Assembly (NCBI RefSeq): GCF_028372415.1
Contig: NC_092879.1
Coordinates: forward strand, 99,464,490-99,528,489
DNA: 64,000 nucleotides
Source of the DNA: Notamacropus eugenii
Lineage: Eukaryota; Chordata; Mammalia; Diprotodontia; Macropodidae
Reading direction: 5' to 3'
Every line of letters begins with the position of its first letter. Position 1 is the stretch's first letter. Under the pieces are notes generated by a model. That model was not told the DNA's origin, did not search any database, and worked only from the letters and a program-made list of their open reading frames with translations. Below are positions 13,801 to 28,800 of the stretch, in pieces. The position numbers and the translations under genes are program-made.

Positions 13801-16800
13801 TGACACGCCTCTGCTCACATATGGCAGGGCTTCCCTATCACTTAGATGCCCAATTCAGACTCTCTCTTGCCTGCTCTTCATTGCCAGGCCCCACCTATGC
13901 ACTACTCCCAATCGTGTGTCTGTCTACTTCTCTATGTGTGTGGAATCTCCCTTCACAAGACTGCAGCCTCTAAAGGGCAGGGATACTTTGTCATCTGAAC
14001 TTTGTATCTATCCTAGGACTTTTTACATGTCATATTCTTAAGAAAAGTTAGTCGACTGAAGGGTGCCTGTCAATTGGGGAATGGCTGAACGAGTCATAGT
14101 CAGTGAATGTGATGGAATACCATTGTGCTGGAAGAAATGACGAAGGAGATGGTTTCAGAGAAACCCAGCTCAGGGCCTCTATTGCTGCCTCTTCCTGAAA
14201 AGAAGAGAGACTGGACCAACATCAAGTGGGCTTTGGTTTTGTTTCTGATTTTCACCAATACTTTTCCTTCACTGGGACAAAATCAAATGTTCACTGTAAT
14301 TAAAAGCTAAAATTTTAAACTGTTGTAATGATAATAAAATATGTGTGAACTGAGGCAGAATGAAGCAAGCAGAACCAGAACAATTTATCCAATAACAATA
14401 ATATTGTAAAGACAAACAGCTTTGCAAGACTTGGAAATTCTGATCAGCACCAACCAAGGCCAGTTCCAGAGACCTCCAGATGGAGCGAGACAGAGAAGAG
14501 ATTGACAGATTGAAGCATCCAGAGAGCTAGAAATATAGATATACGGATATTGGACACAGCTAATGGGGGAAGTTGTTTTGCTTGATGATGCGTGTTTGTA
14601 ACGAGTTGTTTTTCTTGCCTTCTCAGTGGGTGGGAGGGAAAGAATTAGAAACTAAACTAGAACAAAATTGAATTATAAGAAAAGCAAAGTTTGTTGAATT
14701 AAATTGAATTTTCAGTAAAAGCAGCCCCAGCACTAATCCCTTGGGGGATGCTGCTGTCTGTACTTTTTCATCTGAAGAAGGGCTGCTTATCCCCACCCTT
14801 TGTTTCCTGTCTCAAAGCCCTATTTCAGGTCAAACATTCCACAAATTCAGTGGTGAGTCAGTTGTGCGAATCTCTTTTCAACATTCCCCAAGTCCATGAG
14901 GCAAAAGCTGATAAGGTTTGAGGGCCAGATTTGAAAATTATATAGAATTAAACAATGAAAAACAGTAAGTACCCTCTGGGAATAGCAGGGTCTCTGGCAT
15001 ATCTTTGTATTTTCTGGGTTGAACGCAGGGCCTGGAGAAAGCAGAGTAGGTGGCCTTGGCATGGAATGAGCTCCCTGTCACTGGAGGTCTTCCCTTGAAG
15101 GCTGGATGCAGAGGTATAACTAGAGTGGAGCCAAGGGGGATTTATCCCAAGGCAGGAAATTTAGAGGCCTCACCCCAGAGCTTACTTCCTCTCCTGCCTG
15201 GCTTTGGCTCTCCTGGTAGCAGCAGTGTATCCCAGGGTGGTCTTCCTCTCCCTTCCTGGTATACTGCAGTACACGTCCTCCTTCAGGGGTGTCATGTCCA
15301 GGCACCAAACATATTCCTTATGTCTCTGCCTTGCCAGTCATTTGTTGGGGGGAGCTGTAGATGGAATTCTTAATTGGATATAACTTGTACTAAACATTGC
15401 AGAGGCCCCTTCCAACTGAGAGAATCTATGAACCTGTACAAAATACATTCAGTTTTTAGGCAGGCTTGTCACTTCCAACTTGGGTCATCATGCAGTGTTT
15501 CTATAAGCATGGAGCCTTTTCTGTAGGATCCCATCTCTTAGCATAAGATGATCCCAATTTTCTCCTATTAGAAAGCACTGCTATGACAATCTTTGTACAG
15601 ATTATTATGATTTTCCCTTTTGAATTATTTCCTTGGGATCTATTATCCCAAGGGAAATTATCAGGTCAGATGGTATGAGCAGCTGTGTAACTTTGCCAAC
15701 ACATTGACGACATCCAGCAAGGTGTCAGTGGACTTGCTACCCACGTCCCCCCCTCCCCCTCGCCCATGGTGAACTCCTCAAGAACAGTTTTGTGTTGGGT
15801 CTGTGTCTCTTGTGTCTTGCATATAGCTGCTGTTTGAGAAATGTTTATTGGAAGAAAGAATTGATGGAACCCAACCAGATCAATTCCTAAATGCACTTCT
15901 CAGCTGACAAAACTCTTTCCTCACAACAACCCTATCCCCATTTTTACAGAGAAGGAAAGTGAGGCTCAGCGTTAGTGGAGCCAACTGCCTGAGGCAGAAG
16001 TGGCTCAGCTGAGACTCCCACCTGGGTCCAAAGTGAGAAGTTCATCACCAGACGGTTGGCAGCCTCGTGATGAGTGTTTTGGGGTCACAGAAGCTCGTGA
16101 AATCCCCTCTGAAGGTCTTGTGGGTCAATGATCTGCATTGGTGAAAGGAACTATCACCCCAATGAAAGTGTGGATACAGTTTTTAAAAAGTATATTATTT
16201 ATTTTCAACATTCTTTTTTTTTTTTTAATTTCAAGTTCCAAATTCTCTCTCTCCCTCCCTCCTGCCCTGCCCTATCCATTGAGAAGGCAAGCAACATGAG
16301 ATCAATTATACATGTGAAGTCAGGCCAAACATTTTCATTTTTAAAAAGCAAAAAAAGTAAGAAAATTATGCTCCCCTAAATGTCCAATTTTTTGCAACCA
16401 CAAAAGGCTGCTATACTTTGTAACATAGGTCCTTTTCCATTTTCATTGATCTCTTTGGGATACAGATCTAGTAGTAGCATTGCTGGGTCAAACGATACAC
16501 ACAGTTTTATAGTGCTTTGGGTGTTGTTCTAAATTGCTCTCCCCAATGGTTGGACCAATTCGCAACTCCACCAACAATGCTTCAGTGTACTTATTCTCCC
16601 ATATGCCCTCCAGCATTTGTTATTTCTGACTAGAGGTAGTACCTCAGAGTTGTTTTCACATGCATTTCTCTAATCAATAGTGATTTAGAGTATTTTTTTC
16701 AAGTATTGATAGCTTTAATTTCTTCTTTTGGAAACTGCCTGTTCTTATCTTTTGACCATTTCTTAACTGGGGAGAAGCATGGATAGTGTTATGTAGTTCT

Positions 16801-19800
16801 TGGAATAAGCACAGTTGATGAGGATGGTCCTTATAAGATCAAGAGTTTGGGTTTGAATGAACCTTTACACAGACTGCACTCTACCTCACTTTAACCTGGC
16901 ATCTCAGAAATGGATGTATCAGGGGCTATAAGTATGGAGTATCCTAGGCTCAGAGCAGTCAACTCTTCTTTCCCTTGCTGCCTGTGCAAATTTTGGCAGC
17001 TCTCTTTTCCTTCCCAGGCCTCAGTTTCCTTCTTTGTAAAATGAGGTGGTTGGACTAGGTGGACCTCAAAGGTCTCTGCCAGATCGAAGGTTCTGAGATT
17101 ATCATAGAAGTGCATGGGATAGTGAACAGAACACTGGACTTAACTGAGTCAGGAAGCATCAGGTTCAAATCCTATCTCTGCTTCTTTCTAGCTGTGATCA
17201 CTTTTCTGAGCCTCAGTTTTCTCATTTCTGAAATGGGGCTTCTGGGAGGCTTGGATGAGATAGTGTATATGAAGCACTTTGAAGACTTTGTGACTGACCC
17301 TGTTGTCAGTTGGTATTATCATCCTCTGAGGCATGACTCCAGTTATGTGGCCTGTTGACATGTGGCCAGTTCTGTGCTCACACAAGGAGCAGATGGCCTC
17401 TCCCTCCCTCCCCCCCATCTTGTCCTCATGCTGCTGCCGTTCAGCTTGGCAAATAGACCAGAGGAGCATTTGGAAGAGCAAGAGGCTAGAAGGGAAGCCC
17501 AGACAGGGAAGGAAGCAGGCGTGCCAGTCGGAGTGGGTCTGAAAGAGATGGGCATAAGCTTTGTTAAGGAGATTAGAGAGTCAGGGGCCTGATGCAGAAG
17601 GGCAGCTGACGGAAGACACAGGGGTTACTGAATTTAGAGGGGTCAGTGAACCAGAGCCTCTCATTTGGGGTATCCTTCAATGTGACCAGGGGAAGTGCTG
17701 CTTCCATCCAGGGAGGATCATCTCTATTGCCTTGTGACATGGCTGAGCAAGAAGAGGACAGGGAGCACCCACAGGTTCCCTGGATAGTCTTCATTAGCAC
17801 CTTTGACTATCAGAATTGCTTCAGCTTGGGGACTCAACAGGGGAATTGTTAGCTTGGATCCTCTCCATTACAAACTGGGCCAAATTGGTTTTCCCCAAAA
17901 GACAGTGAGAGGCAGTGTGGTGGATGACCTGAGTCTGGATCCAAGTTTTGCAACTTCAGGCCTGGGCGATCTTGCTCAAGTTGCTCCACCTTTCTGGGTT
18001 TCAGTTTCCTCCTCTGTAAGTGAGGACTTTGGCCTTGATTTGTACCTTCTGGGCCCCTTACCACTCTAAATCTAAGTTCTTCCAGTCCTATAGATATCGT
18101 GCAAATAAGCCATGAGTGGGAACATCTTCCAGCCTTGCTGCTAAGCAGAGGCTAAGCAGGGTTCAGGTATCCCTTAGGCACAGAGGTGGAAAGCCTTTAG
18201 CATGGCCCAGCACAATCCAACAAGCATTTACAACCTATATGCTAGGCACTGTGGGCATCCGGAGACACAAAGTAAACCCAGACCCAATCCAGGAGACGTC
18301 TTCCAGGAGCTGTCATTTTACAGTTGGCAGTGAAGAGGGCCAGGAGGAGAAGGTTGGTGAGCTGGCACGATGCCTCTCCATGCCATGTCTGAACCAGAAA
18401 GGGCCCATGCTCTCTCTCTCTCTGAGCAGGTGAGTGGCAGCCTTGGATGCTGCCTTGCTTAATGGAGAGTAGAGTCATTGCTGCAGTGAAAAGAGCCCTG
18501 GCTCTGGGTTCAAAGGACCTGGGTTCAAATCTTTACTCCTCTATTTAATTCCTATGTGACCTTGGGCAAATCATATCCCCCCTCTGGATCTCAGTTTATC
18601 ATCTATAAAATGTGAGAATTAGACTAGATCAGCTCAGAGGTTCGCTTCCAGCTCTTGATTTCAGGTCCTAAATCCCTTCCCTTCTTTGGGCCTCAGTTTC
18701 CTCATCTGTAGTACAATGGGGGTGAACTTGAAGGTGTCTGATGCTCCTTCTGTCTCCTTTGTCAGTTTCCCTTTTTCATCATGTTAGCCAATCTGATAGC
18801 TTGGAGGTAGTTTATCCAAGTTGTTTTAATATGCATTTCTCTAATCAGTAGTGATTTAGAGCATTTTTTCATGTGACTGTTGAAAGCTTTGATTTCTTAT
18901 TTTGAAAACTACCTGTTCACATTTATCAGTTGGGGAATGGCTTGTATTTTCATCATTTGGTTCTGTTCACTATATAGCTGAAAAAGTAGACCTTTGTTAG
19001 AGAAAAGCTGTAAAACTGTCCCCCCAGTTTTCTGTTTTCCTTCTAATTTTGTTTGCATTAGTTTTGATTTTGCTTTTTAATTTTAATTTCATATAATTTC
19101 CTGTGATCTTTTCTGCCTCCTGTTTGGTCATAAACTCTTCCCACTTTTCCCTGTTATAGCTGCTTGCTGATGGTTTTAGAGAGATGCTACTTCTTGTTTT
19201 AAGGAAAGCTCCATTTACTCCTATGCTCTCTAGTGTTTTTAATAGGAATGGGGCTGTATTTTGGCAAAAGCTTTTTCAGCATCTATTGAGATAATCATAT
19301 GATTTCTGTTGGTGTTGCTATTAATATAGTCAATTGTGCTGAGAATTTTCCCAATATTGATCCTGCTTTCCTGGTATGAATCCCACCTACTCATAGTATA
19401 CGATCTTTGTGATATATTTTTGTAATCTCCTTGCTAGTATTTTATTTAAAATTTTTGCATCAATATTCATTAGGGAAAATGACCTAGAGTTTTCTTTCTC
19501 TATTTTTGCCCTCTCTGGTGTTGGTATCCAAACCATATTTGTGTCATAACAGGAATTCTGAACTAGACTCTCAAAAGCCTCCGTAAGGGAGTCTTAGTGA
19601 GGGCCTAGAGGGGCAAAGGGCTACCTGGGAGCTCAGGAAATGGATCCAGGGTAAGGACCTCTGTAGCCCTATAACCCTGCCCCTGCTTGGCCTGTTGCCT
19701 TCTCTAAAGCCAGAGGAACCAAGACTCCCACTCGGCTGACCAGGGGACACTCAACTCAGACAGTGATGGAAAAAGTAATTGAGGCAGGGTACCTCCCCAA

Positions 19801-22800
19801 TCAGGTACCTCTAGGTCAGCAAACCTCCTTCCTGGGGCAACTCTCAGTTACAGGGAGTCTCTTTCTCCTGACAATGAGCCCAAACTGACTTCTGGGACCC
19901 CCATGGCTGCTCCTGATCCTGCCTACCTAACTTCATCATGACAGCTCTCATCTTGTCTCTCCCTTGGCTGATCCCCAAGTTGGCCCCAACTGAAGGCCCT
20001 TCCCCAACTTAGTTCTCTCTCCAACTGCTCAATGCCCTTCCTAACTTGTGATGCTCATCCCTGAGTGGTCTGAGCAGCTCAAAGGATGCCAGACTTTCTG
20101 CTTCCATGCTCCTGGGCTCCCAGTACAGCCAAGATGGTGTTTGCTTTCAGGATGGCCATGTCATACGTTTAACTCAGATCATACTTGCAGTTCACTCAGT
20201 CCACCAGATCTTTTTTGGACAAACTGCTCTCTAAATGCAGTCTAAAGTGGATTGAAGTGTTATTCCCCTGGGGATGAAACAAAATTTGGGGAGACACTAC
20301 CTGCCCTCTAAGGGCTTATAGTCAATTAGAGGGACCTGACACAGGCAATAAATGATTGTTAAGCAGACACTACTTGCTAGGCCCTAGGAACACAACCCCT
20401 TCTTGGGCTTTAACTGGCCCAGGAGAGCTGCCTTCAAGGCTCTCCTGTGGAGGAGAGATGTGGCTTTTTCCAGGGGCAGGAGGGGAAGTAGTGGCAGTTG
20501 GGCTGGTTCCTGAGGGATTGCAGAAAGAAACAGAAGGTCTTTGTTCCTGGGGCCCTTGGGTGTGTGTGGGGGAAGTGAGAGCTGCTAAAGGGCTCCCTTT
20601 AAACTGCTTTGACCCCCGGGAACTCTTGAAATGTTCTCAGATCTGTCTCTTCACCTGTAGTCTCACACTCCTCCAGCTAGCTTTCACACTGATCTGCCCA
20701 AGTCACTGTTACACTCTAGAAGACTCAGTGGTTCTCCATTGACTACAGGATTGAATTCACACTCCTCTTTGGGGCTTATCTGATTCCCACACACCTACCT
20801 TTCTAGACAGATTTCACATACATTCCATCTTCCAGTCTAACCGTTCTACTTGCTATTGCCTGTTGGTGATAATAGTTTCCTGCCTACATGCTTTTGTCCA
20901 ATCTGTTACTGGTGCTTGGTAGGGAAAAGGGGTGGGGAGGGGGGAGGAATAGGGAATAAGCATTTATATAGAGCCTGCTATATGCTAGGTACTGTGCTAA
21001 GTGCTTTACCACTAACAATAATTAGCATTTCTATAATGCCTACTGTGTGCTAAGTGCTTTTTCAAATATTATCTCATTTGATCCTCACAACTATAAGTAC
21101 TATTATTATTCCCCATTTTACCATTAAGGAAACTGAGGCAAAGAGTCTAAGTGACTTGTCCAAGGTCACCCAGCTAGTGAGTGTCTGAAACCAGATTTGA
21201 ACACAGGCCCAGCCCTCTATCTACTGTACCACCAGCTGTATAAATATAGTATACTATCTCACCTGAGATACTATAAATGTATAAACCTAACATTGATCTC
21301 TACCAATAAGGAGAGAGTCCCTTAGTAAGGGGCTTTGGGACGTGGTTTCCATAAATATTGTCTCATTTGAAAGTTTGCTCCCCTCTCCCTCCTGACCTCT
21401 TGAAGCCTCTTGATCAAGTCCAGGCCCAGCTCAGTTGCCATACTTCCAGAGGTCTTGCTGATATCCCTTCCCCCAGGCGTCAGCACATTCCCCCTCACAA
21501 TACTCCTGATTTACTTTGAATCTGCTTTCTGTATTTACTCCCCCGTGTGTGCCTGGCATTCTTCCAGTGCAATAGCAGTTTTTGGAAGAAAGGAATAGTT
21601 TTGTCTTTGTCTTTGTACCCCCAGTGCCTTACACATAGTAGGTGTTTAATAAATGCTTGTCAAATGAATGAATTCTATGAAAAGATGGAGGCAGGTACAT
21701 GGTACATTCACACCAGAGATTTCTTTATCCACTTTGGCTAGGGTATAGCTTGCAGGGAGGTAAGGAAGAAAAAGGACAGTGCCACCAGACTCTGGAGAGC
21801 CTTGAATGCAGGATTTTTAGTTGGTAGCCACTGAAGAGTTTTGAGCAGGGGAATGGGGTGACCACATCCACATGTGGCTGTGATTTCCTGTAGCCATAGT
21901 GTGAGGGGCTGATTGGACACAAGTGAGATTGAAGGTAGAAATGGCAGTCACTAGGGGGCTTGGGACAGTAGGAATGGAGAGGAGGGGATAGATGGCAGAG
22001 ACATAGGCATTTCAAAAATGGATAAGATGGAAGCAAAGAAAGGCAGGAGTTTTGGACCTTGTCAAAGGCTTTGCTTCTTTGGGCCCAAACGCAAAGGTCT
22101 GGGTCCAGGTTGGAGAGCTGGTGACTTGGCAGCTCATAACTGGAGTGGATACCCTTGTCTGTGTAAGCCTGAGGTCTTCCACATCTCATTGAGGCTGGGT
22201 CCCTGCTTTTCTCTTCTCCCACTCATTCTGTGAGTCATCAAGCCAGACCAGTAACCACAGATTCTGGAACAGTGTCTCTGACTGTGAAGAGACTCTGAGG
22301 GAGTTCCTGCTGAAGATTTCTTGGCAAAGGCTGTAGGCTCCCCGCTCCCTCCTCCCCCAGCCCCTCTCTGGCTTCTCCTCTCCACTGAAGTTTACTCTGT
22401 AAATATCTGGACAGGGAACAGAAAAGCCAGGCCCCGGGCACTGGGCAACTGGCAGCAGGGGCTGAGCCGGGAGGGCCCGTTGATCTTAGGAGTCAGGCTT
22501 CTTTCTGTGTGTCAGGGGAGCCTCAGGAGCTCACTCTTTTCCTTCCCTTTCCCTGCCCTCTGGGTCACAACAGCCACCATTTCTGTAAGGTTTGCAGAGC
22601 CCTTGGCATACACAAGCCCATTTGGGACCTAACAGTAACCCTGGCAGTCAGGACCACGGTATCATTATTATCCCCATTTTACACATTATTATCCACATTT
22701 TACAGTCTTTACAAGACTGAGGCTTGGAGAGGGAAGATGGCTTGCCTGTGGCCATACAGTCGTCAGTAGTTGTCAGAGGTAGGCTCCCAGCCTTGCCTTG

Positions 22801-25800
22801 TGCCACCATTTGGCCAACCTGGAGCCAGGGGTCACTTAGAACCCCATCCCCAGACCTTGTCTGTGCAGGGGATCAGACCCTTAGAAGCCCCGGGAAGCCT
22901 GCCCAGCTGCTGAGTATGCCAAGACAGAAATGAAGCTGCCCTCGAGGGCTTTCCACCAGTAGGATACCAAACACACAGGCTAACTAGCAGATACAGACAA
23001 AGTGAATTCTAGGAGCCTAGGGGAGGAACTGGCTGTGAGTGGGAGGGAACTAGTGCATTCCAGGCCCAGGAGACAGACTGGCCAGAAAGCAGTGTGTGTA
23101 TGTGTGATCGCTGTGGAAAGAGAAGGTAGAACTAGGTGAAGGGCCAAATGGAGGAGTAGATACTAATCCTAGAGACCATTTGTTGTTGTTCAGTAGTGTC
23201 CATGACCCCATTTGGAATGGCAAAGAGACTGACATGCTGTTTCTAGCTCATTTGACAGATGAGGAAACTGAGGCCCAACAGGGTGAAGTGACTTGCCCAG
23301 CTAGGCAGCGTCTGAGGCCAGATTTGGACTCAGGTCTTCCTGACTCCAGGCCCAGTGCTCTCCCTTGCACCACTCAGCCACTCTTTTAGACCCCATAGGA
23401 AACCACTGAATCCTCTTGAGCAAAGGAATGACTCTGTCAGCCCTGTGATTTTTGTATATCAATTAGGCAGCGGCTTGAGGACCGGAAGAAATTAATGAAG
23501 GTCTGTGAATGTGCCTTTTCTAGAGCCGTGTGGATGACTGCTCAGGACCCTGAACTTAGATTTCAGCTGTCTCTGGGTCAGAGCTGAGCTCGCTCAGAGA
23601 AAGTCTTGGCCCCTGAGCTCCCTCCCCCATGCTGCCTCAGCCCGTCTAGAAAGCAGGAGGCAGAGCTCTGTGGGTGGGAGGGAAAGGATCTCTCTTAAAC
23701 TGAGCTCTCAGGCCCATCTGCAACTCATTTCCCCCAAGCCACACACCCTGAGGGGCGGGGCAGAGCCCCTGGAGGCTCAGGCTTCTCCCCGAGACTGCCC
23801 TGTTTGGCTGGAGGATAGGCTAGGGGTTCTCTAGGGCCTGGCTTCTCTCTACTCTGGGCTGCTCAGGGTTTGGAGCTGGGGGGAGGGGGGACAGAGGCAA
23901 GATGGCAAATTAGCATTATCTAGAGTTTGGCTTTCTCCCAGTGGTTTCTGGGAGTGAACCTAGGTGCAGATTCCTGAGAGTACCAGAACCTCCTGCCCAG
24001 ACCCTCTATCGTTCATCACTGCTGCCCCAGTCCAACCTTACAGGCCTTTATCAAGCACATATTCCATCCCAGACTGTGTGCTTCCTGTCTGAGTCAGTGG
24101 ACAGAACTCCCACTGCCAGCTGCCAGCTTCTAGGCTTTTTCTTTTTTGCCTTCCATGGGAAGGGAAGGAGACAGGGGCACAGGAAGGAGGAAATTGTAGT
24201 GGGGGGGGGGCAGTGGGTCCTACTTCCAGAGCCTTCACAGGTCAAATGCTGTGGGAAAGAAGGGAGCTAGAGCAGGAAAAGAGACATGAACAGGGATTCT
24301 TCTCTGCTACCCTCTCTGTAAGCAGCATCCAGTCACAGAGCAGAGGAGGAAAGAGGCTGACTTGGGTGGAAGTGATTTGTCCAAGGTCGCCTAAGATGTG
24401 ACCAAGGCAGACTTTGAGCCCCAGTCCTGTGGCTGACACCCGGCCTTGGAGCGCCACCTTGGGGATTCCTCCCCTCTTTTCCCTCCCCATGTCTGCCATG
24501 GAAGCCAGACTGGACTCTCTACTCGTGCAGCTCAGCTTCACCTTATCCCTCAGGCCTGGAATCTCCTTCTTCTTGGAAGGCCCAGCTTCGTGGCTGCCTC
24601 CCCTGGAAACCTTCCCTGATCTCCCTAGGTAACCCACCACCCACACCCACACCTACACCCACACACACACACCTCCTATTAACCTTTGTTTTCGGGTTAG
24701 AATTGTTTTATCAAACTTTAAACTTTGAATTCTGAATTTAATAAGCATGAACATTTCCCCCAAGTGTGAGCGTTTCTACATACAGAGTAGGAGGCAAAGA
24801 GAGGACTGTGTATGAACTGGCCAGGAGGGAGCCAAGCTCTTATTCCCTGGCCCTTAAAGGGCTCAGGGAGAATAGTTTTTATTTCAAACCCCTCTAGTAG
24901 CCCGGAAGTGCAAACGTTGCATTTGTCGGAAGGAGATTTCATTGTGGTGACTGTTGAGTGAAGGCCAGCTCACTCAGCTGTGACAGTCCTGGAACCTGCC
25001 TGCCTCTTTCCTGGGCCCTCTCACTTTCTGCAGAGGTCCTTCCAATCTCTCTTGGGGATGAGTCAGGAGAGAGCAGATATTTATCCATGCAATACACTTA
25101 TTCTAAGTTCTAAAGTCAGCCTTAGAACTATTAGTTTCCAGGACCCACGTATGATATGACAAGTCAAGCAAACCAAGTCCATAGAGTGGCCATGTCCAAA
25201 AACCCTTGACCCGAACCTTTCTGTTAGTGGCTGGGTAACATGCTTCATGGCAGGTCCTTCAGAGACAGTCGGTCCTCGCTTTGATTGGATTTCTTAATCC
25301 TTTCAAAGTTGTTTTTCTTTGCAATGCTGTCGTCACTGTATAAATTATTCTCCTGGTTCTGCTCCGTCCTTCCCTTGGCTATGAAAGCGATCTTCTGATT
25401 CTGTGTATCAGCCACCTCCCTATTCGATAAAATCCAATGACTCTTTACCACCTCTAGGATCAAATACAAAATCCCATTGGACTTTAAAACCCTTTATAAC
25501 CTGTGCCTCTCCCCCACCTTTCCAATCTTCTCAAAAGTTATTACATTGACACCAATGTCCTTGCTCTTTTTTCCGTTAGACATCTCCTGACTTCAGGCAT
25601 TTTCTCTGGCTGGGCCCAGGCCAGGAATGCTCCCTCCCTGTCTCCTCCATTGGCTTCCCTGGCTTCCTTTAAGGCCCAGCTAAAGCCCCACCTTTTACAA
25701 GAAGTTCCCCCTCCTCCTTCCTTAACTTTAGTGCCTTCTCTCTGCTGATTCCCTCCAATTTATCTTGTCTGTAAATTGATTACACAGAGTTGTTTGATGT

Positions 25801-28800
25801 TGTGTCCTCCACTGAGAGCAGGGACTGGCTTTTGGCTTTCTTTGTGTTTCACAGTGTCTGGTACATAGTAGGTGCCTAAAAAATGGTTGTTGATTGACTG
25901 ACCTTTCATTTCATTTTATATAAGTTATGATTTACCAGGGTTCTCTGAAATCACCCATTTCATCATTTTTTACAGTGTCAGAATATTCCATTACATTCAT
26001 CCATCACAATTTGTTTAGTCATTGTCCTTTGGATGGACACTGTCTTAGTTTCCAGTTCTTTAAATTTTATTTTTTTCATCCCTCCACCCCTTTTCAGGAT
26101 CAGAGAATTTGTTTTGTATTCTCTCTGTCTCTCTCTTTCTCATAATGTTCTTTTGCTGATGGCTGCCCCCCTTATTCTTACCTCCATGTTTGTGTGTTCT
26201 CACACACCGCAGTTATGAGGACCAGCAGATTCCATTTCTTTCTTCCCCTTCCTGTTCTTTTTACCCTCCTCACACCCTCAACACAGATCCAGTCGACCCC
26301 CAGGGTGCCTCAGATTTTCTTCTTTAACTCCCTTGATGCCTTTGAAGATACTAAGATTCTGAAGGGGCTCTTGTTTCTTCTCCCCCTATTACAACGTTAG
26401 CCCCAAATCATTTTGTGGTCCTTTCCAATTGCTCAAATGCTCCAGTGTACCTTTCTAGGTTTCTCTTGAATCTTTAAAAATTTATTTTATTTTTAATTTA
26501 TATAATAAAGCAAGCATTTCCATAACACAGCACAATAAAAAAGATGATTGTACATGAAACTGCAAATGAACTATGCACAACTTGCTGTTCCTTCCAAATA
26601 GACAACAAAATTATCGTGTGCGCTTCTTTTTTTCCTTTTTCTTTCTTCCCTCTGCCTCCCCACCCAGAGATGGCTGTCACTAGATACAAATATGTCTCTC
26701 TCTCATATGTATGTACATATATGTAAAATTATTCTATACATGCTTCTGTTTATCAGTTCTTTCTTTGGATGCAGATAGTGTCTTTCTTCATATATCTTTT
26801 ATACTTAATTTTGGTATTTATACTAGACAAAATAAATTATTTGCTCAAAACAATACTGCTGTCACTGTATACAATGTTCTCTTGGTTCTGCTCATTTCAC
26901 TCTTCATTATTTCGTGCAAGTCTTTCCATGTTTTTCTAAGATCAGTGAACTCATCATTTCTTATGGCATAATAATGTTCTATCACAATGATGGATCACAA
27001 CTTGTTCAGCCTGAATCAAATTGACAGGCATTCCTGAAATGTCCAGTTCTTTGCCACCACAGAGGGAGCTGCTATAAATATTTTAGAACACATTGGTTCT
27101 TTTTCTTTCCCCCTAATTATTTTTGGAAATAGATCCCATAGTGGTGTGGCTGGGTCAAAGGATATAGGTAGTTTAATAACTCTTTAAGCATAATTCCAGA
27201 TTACTTTCCAAAATGGTTGCATCAGTTCTCTTGATTCTTGCGTATGTATTTCAGCATATCATAGCAGCTTTGATCTTTTCATCAGGAATGGTTGGAAGTT
27301 CTCTCTTCCCCCCTTCTCCAATAAGATTATACTCAGCTTTGCAGGCTAAGTTATGTCTTTTGCCTTTTGGAATATTGTATTCCAAGATCTCTTGTGTGAT
27401 CATGACTGTGGTTCTTTGCTTCTTGTACTCTTTCTTTCTGGATACTTATTGTATTTGTTCTTTGACCTGGAAACTCTGGATTTTGGCTGTGGGACTCCTA
27501 GGGCTTTTCCTTTTGAGATTTCTTTTAAGAAGTGATCAGTTGATAATTTTTATTTTTGCTTTGCCTTCTGGTTCTAATAGACCTATGTTTGGGCTTTTTC
27601 TTTAAAATCATGATTTGTAGAGAGTCTGATGGTTCTTAAGTGACATCTCCTTGACCTGTTTTTGTGGTTAGTTGTTTGTTTGTTTTTTATCTCAATTACC
27701 TTACATTTTCCCCTCCCCACACATTTTTTAATCCTTTAATTTTGTTCTAATATTTCTTGTTGTCTCTTTGGTTATTCTAATTTTCAGAGAGTCCATTACT
27801 TGGATAGGTTTATTATTTTCTGTTCTAAGTTATTTATTCTCCTTCTACTTTTTTCTTCAGAGATTGTCTTTCTTTCTTTTTTGTCTCTTGCTTCATTTGA
27901 AGAAAATCCATATTTTCCTTTAAATCTCTGTTCAGAGGTTAAGTTTTAGGATCTCTGGATTTATTATAATTCCTTTTAGTGGTTGACATCTTCTGTTTAC
28001 TCATTTCTGTGGCCTTATTTCCTGAACTGAGGCTTTATGCTTGTGCTTTGGGTTGGGATGTTCAGCCTTGCTTAGGGCCATCTTAGGCCAGCTAGGGACC
28101 ATTGCAATGCACAGAGCCCCATTCTTGGAGTCAGGAAGACCTGATTTCAAATTTGGCCCTCAGATAATAACTAGCTGTGTGACCCTGGGCAAGTCACTTC
28201 TCCCCTGCCTCAGTTTCCTCATTTGTAAAATGGAGATAACAGTAACATCATGACAGGGTTATTGTGAGCAACTGATGAGAACATATTTATAAAGTGCTTA
28301 GCCCACTGTCTAGCATGTAGTAGATGCTATATAAATGTTTGTTCCCTCCCTCCAACAAAATGCTTTATAAATATCATCTTATTTGAGCCTCACAACAACC
28401 CTACGAGGTACTTAAGTATTATTGCCTTTTTCAGATAAGAAAACTGAGACCCAGAAAGGGCTCCAATGTACTGGTGGCATGAAGCACACAGGAGGTGCTG
28501 TCCTGGCATCTTAGGACACGGACAATGAGTCCAAAGCCATCACCACCGCCAATAAACAGTAAGAGCTGACATTTCTATTGTACCTGGGTTTAATAATGAG
28601 ACCTCTTTCCCAGGATTGGTGTGGACATCAAATGAGCTAATATATGTTCAAACCTTTGCAAACCTTAAAGTACCATAGAAATGTTAGCTCTTACTGTTAT
28701 TGGTGGTGGTGGTGGTGGTGTGGTGGCCCGGTCCTGGGTCTTGCTGCTCAGGCTTACTGTCAGTGTCCTGATCTGCCAGGACTGGAAAGCCACATGGTGT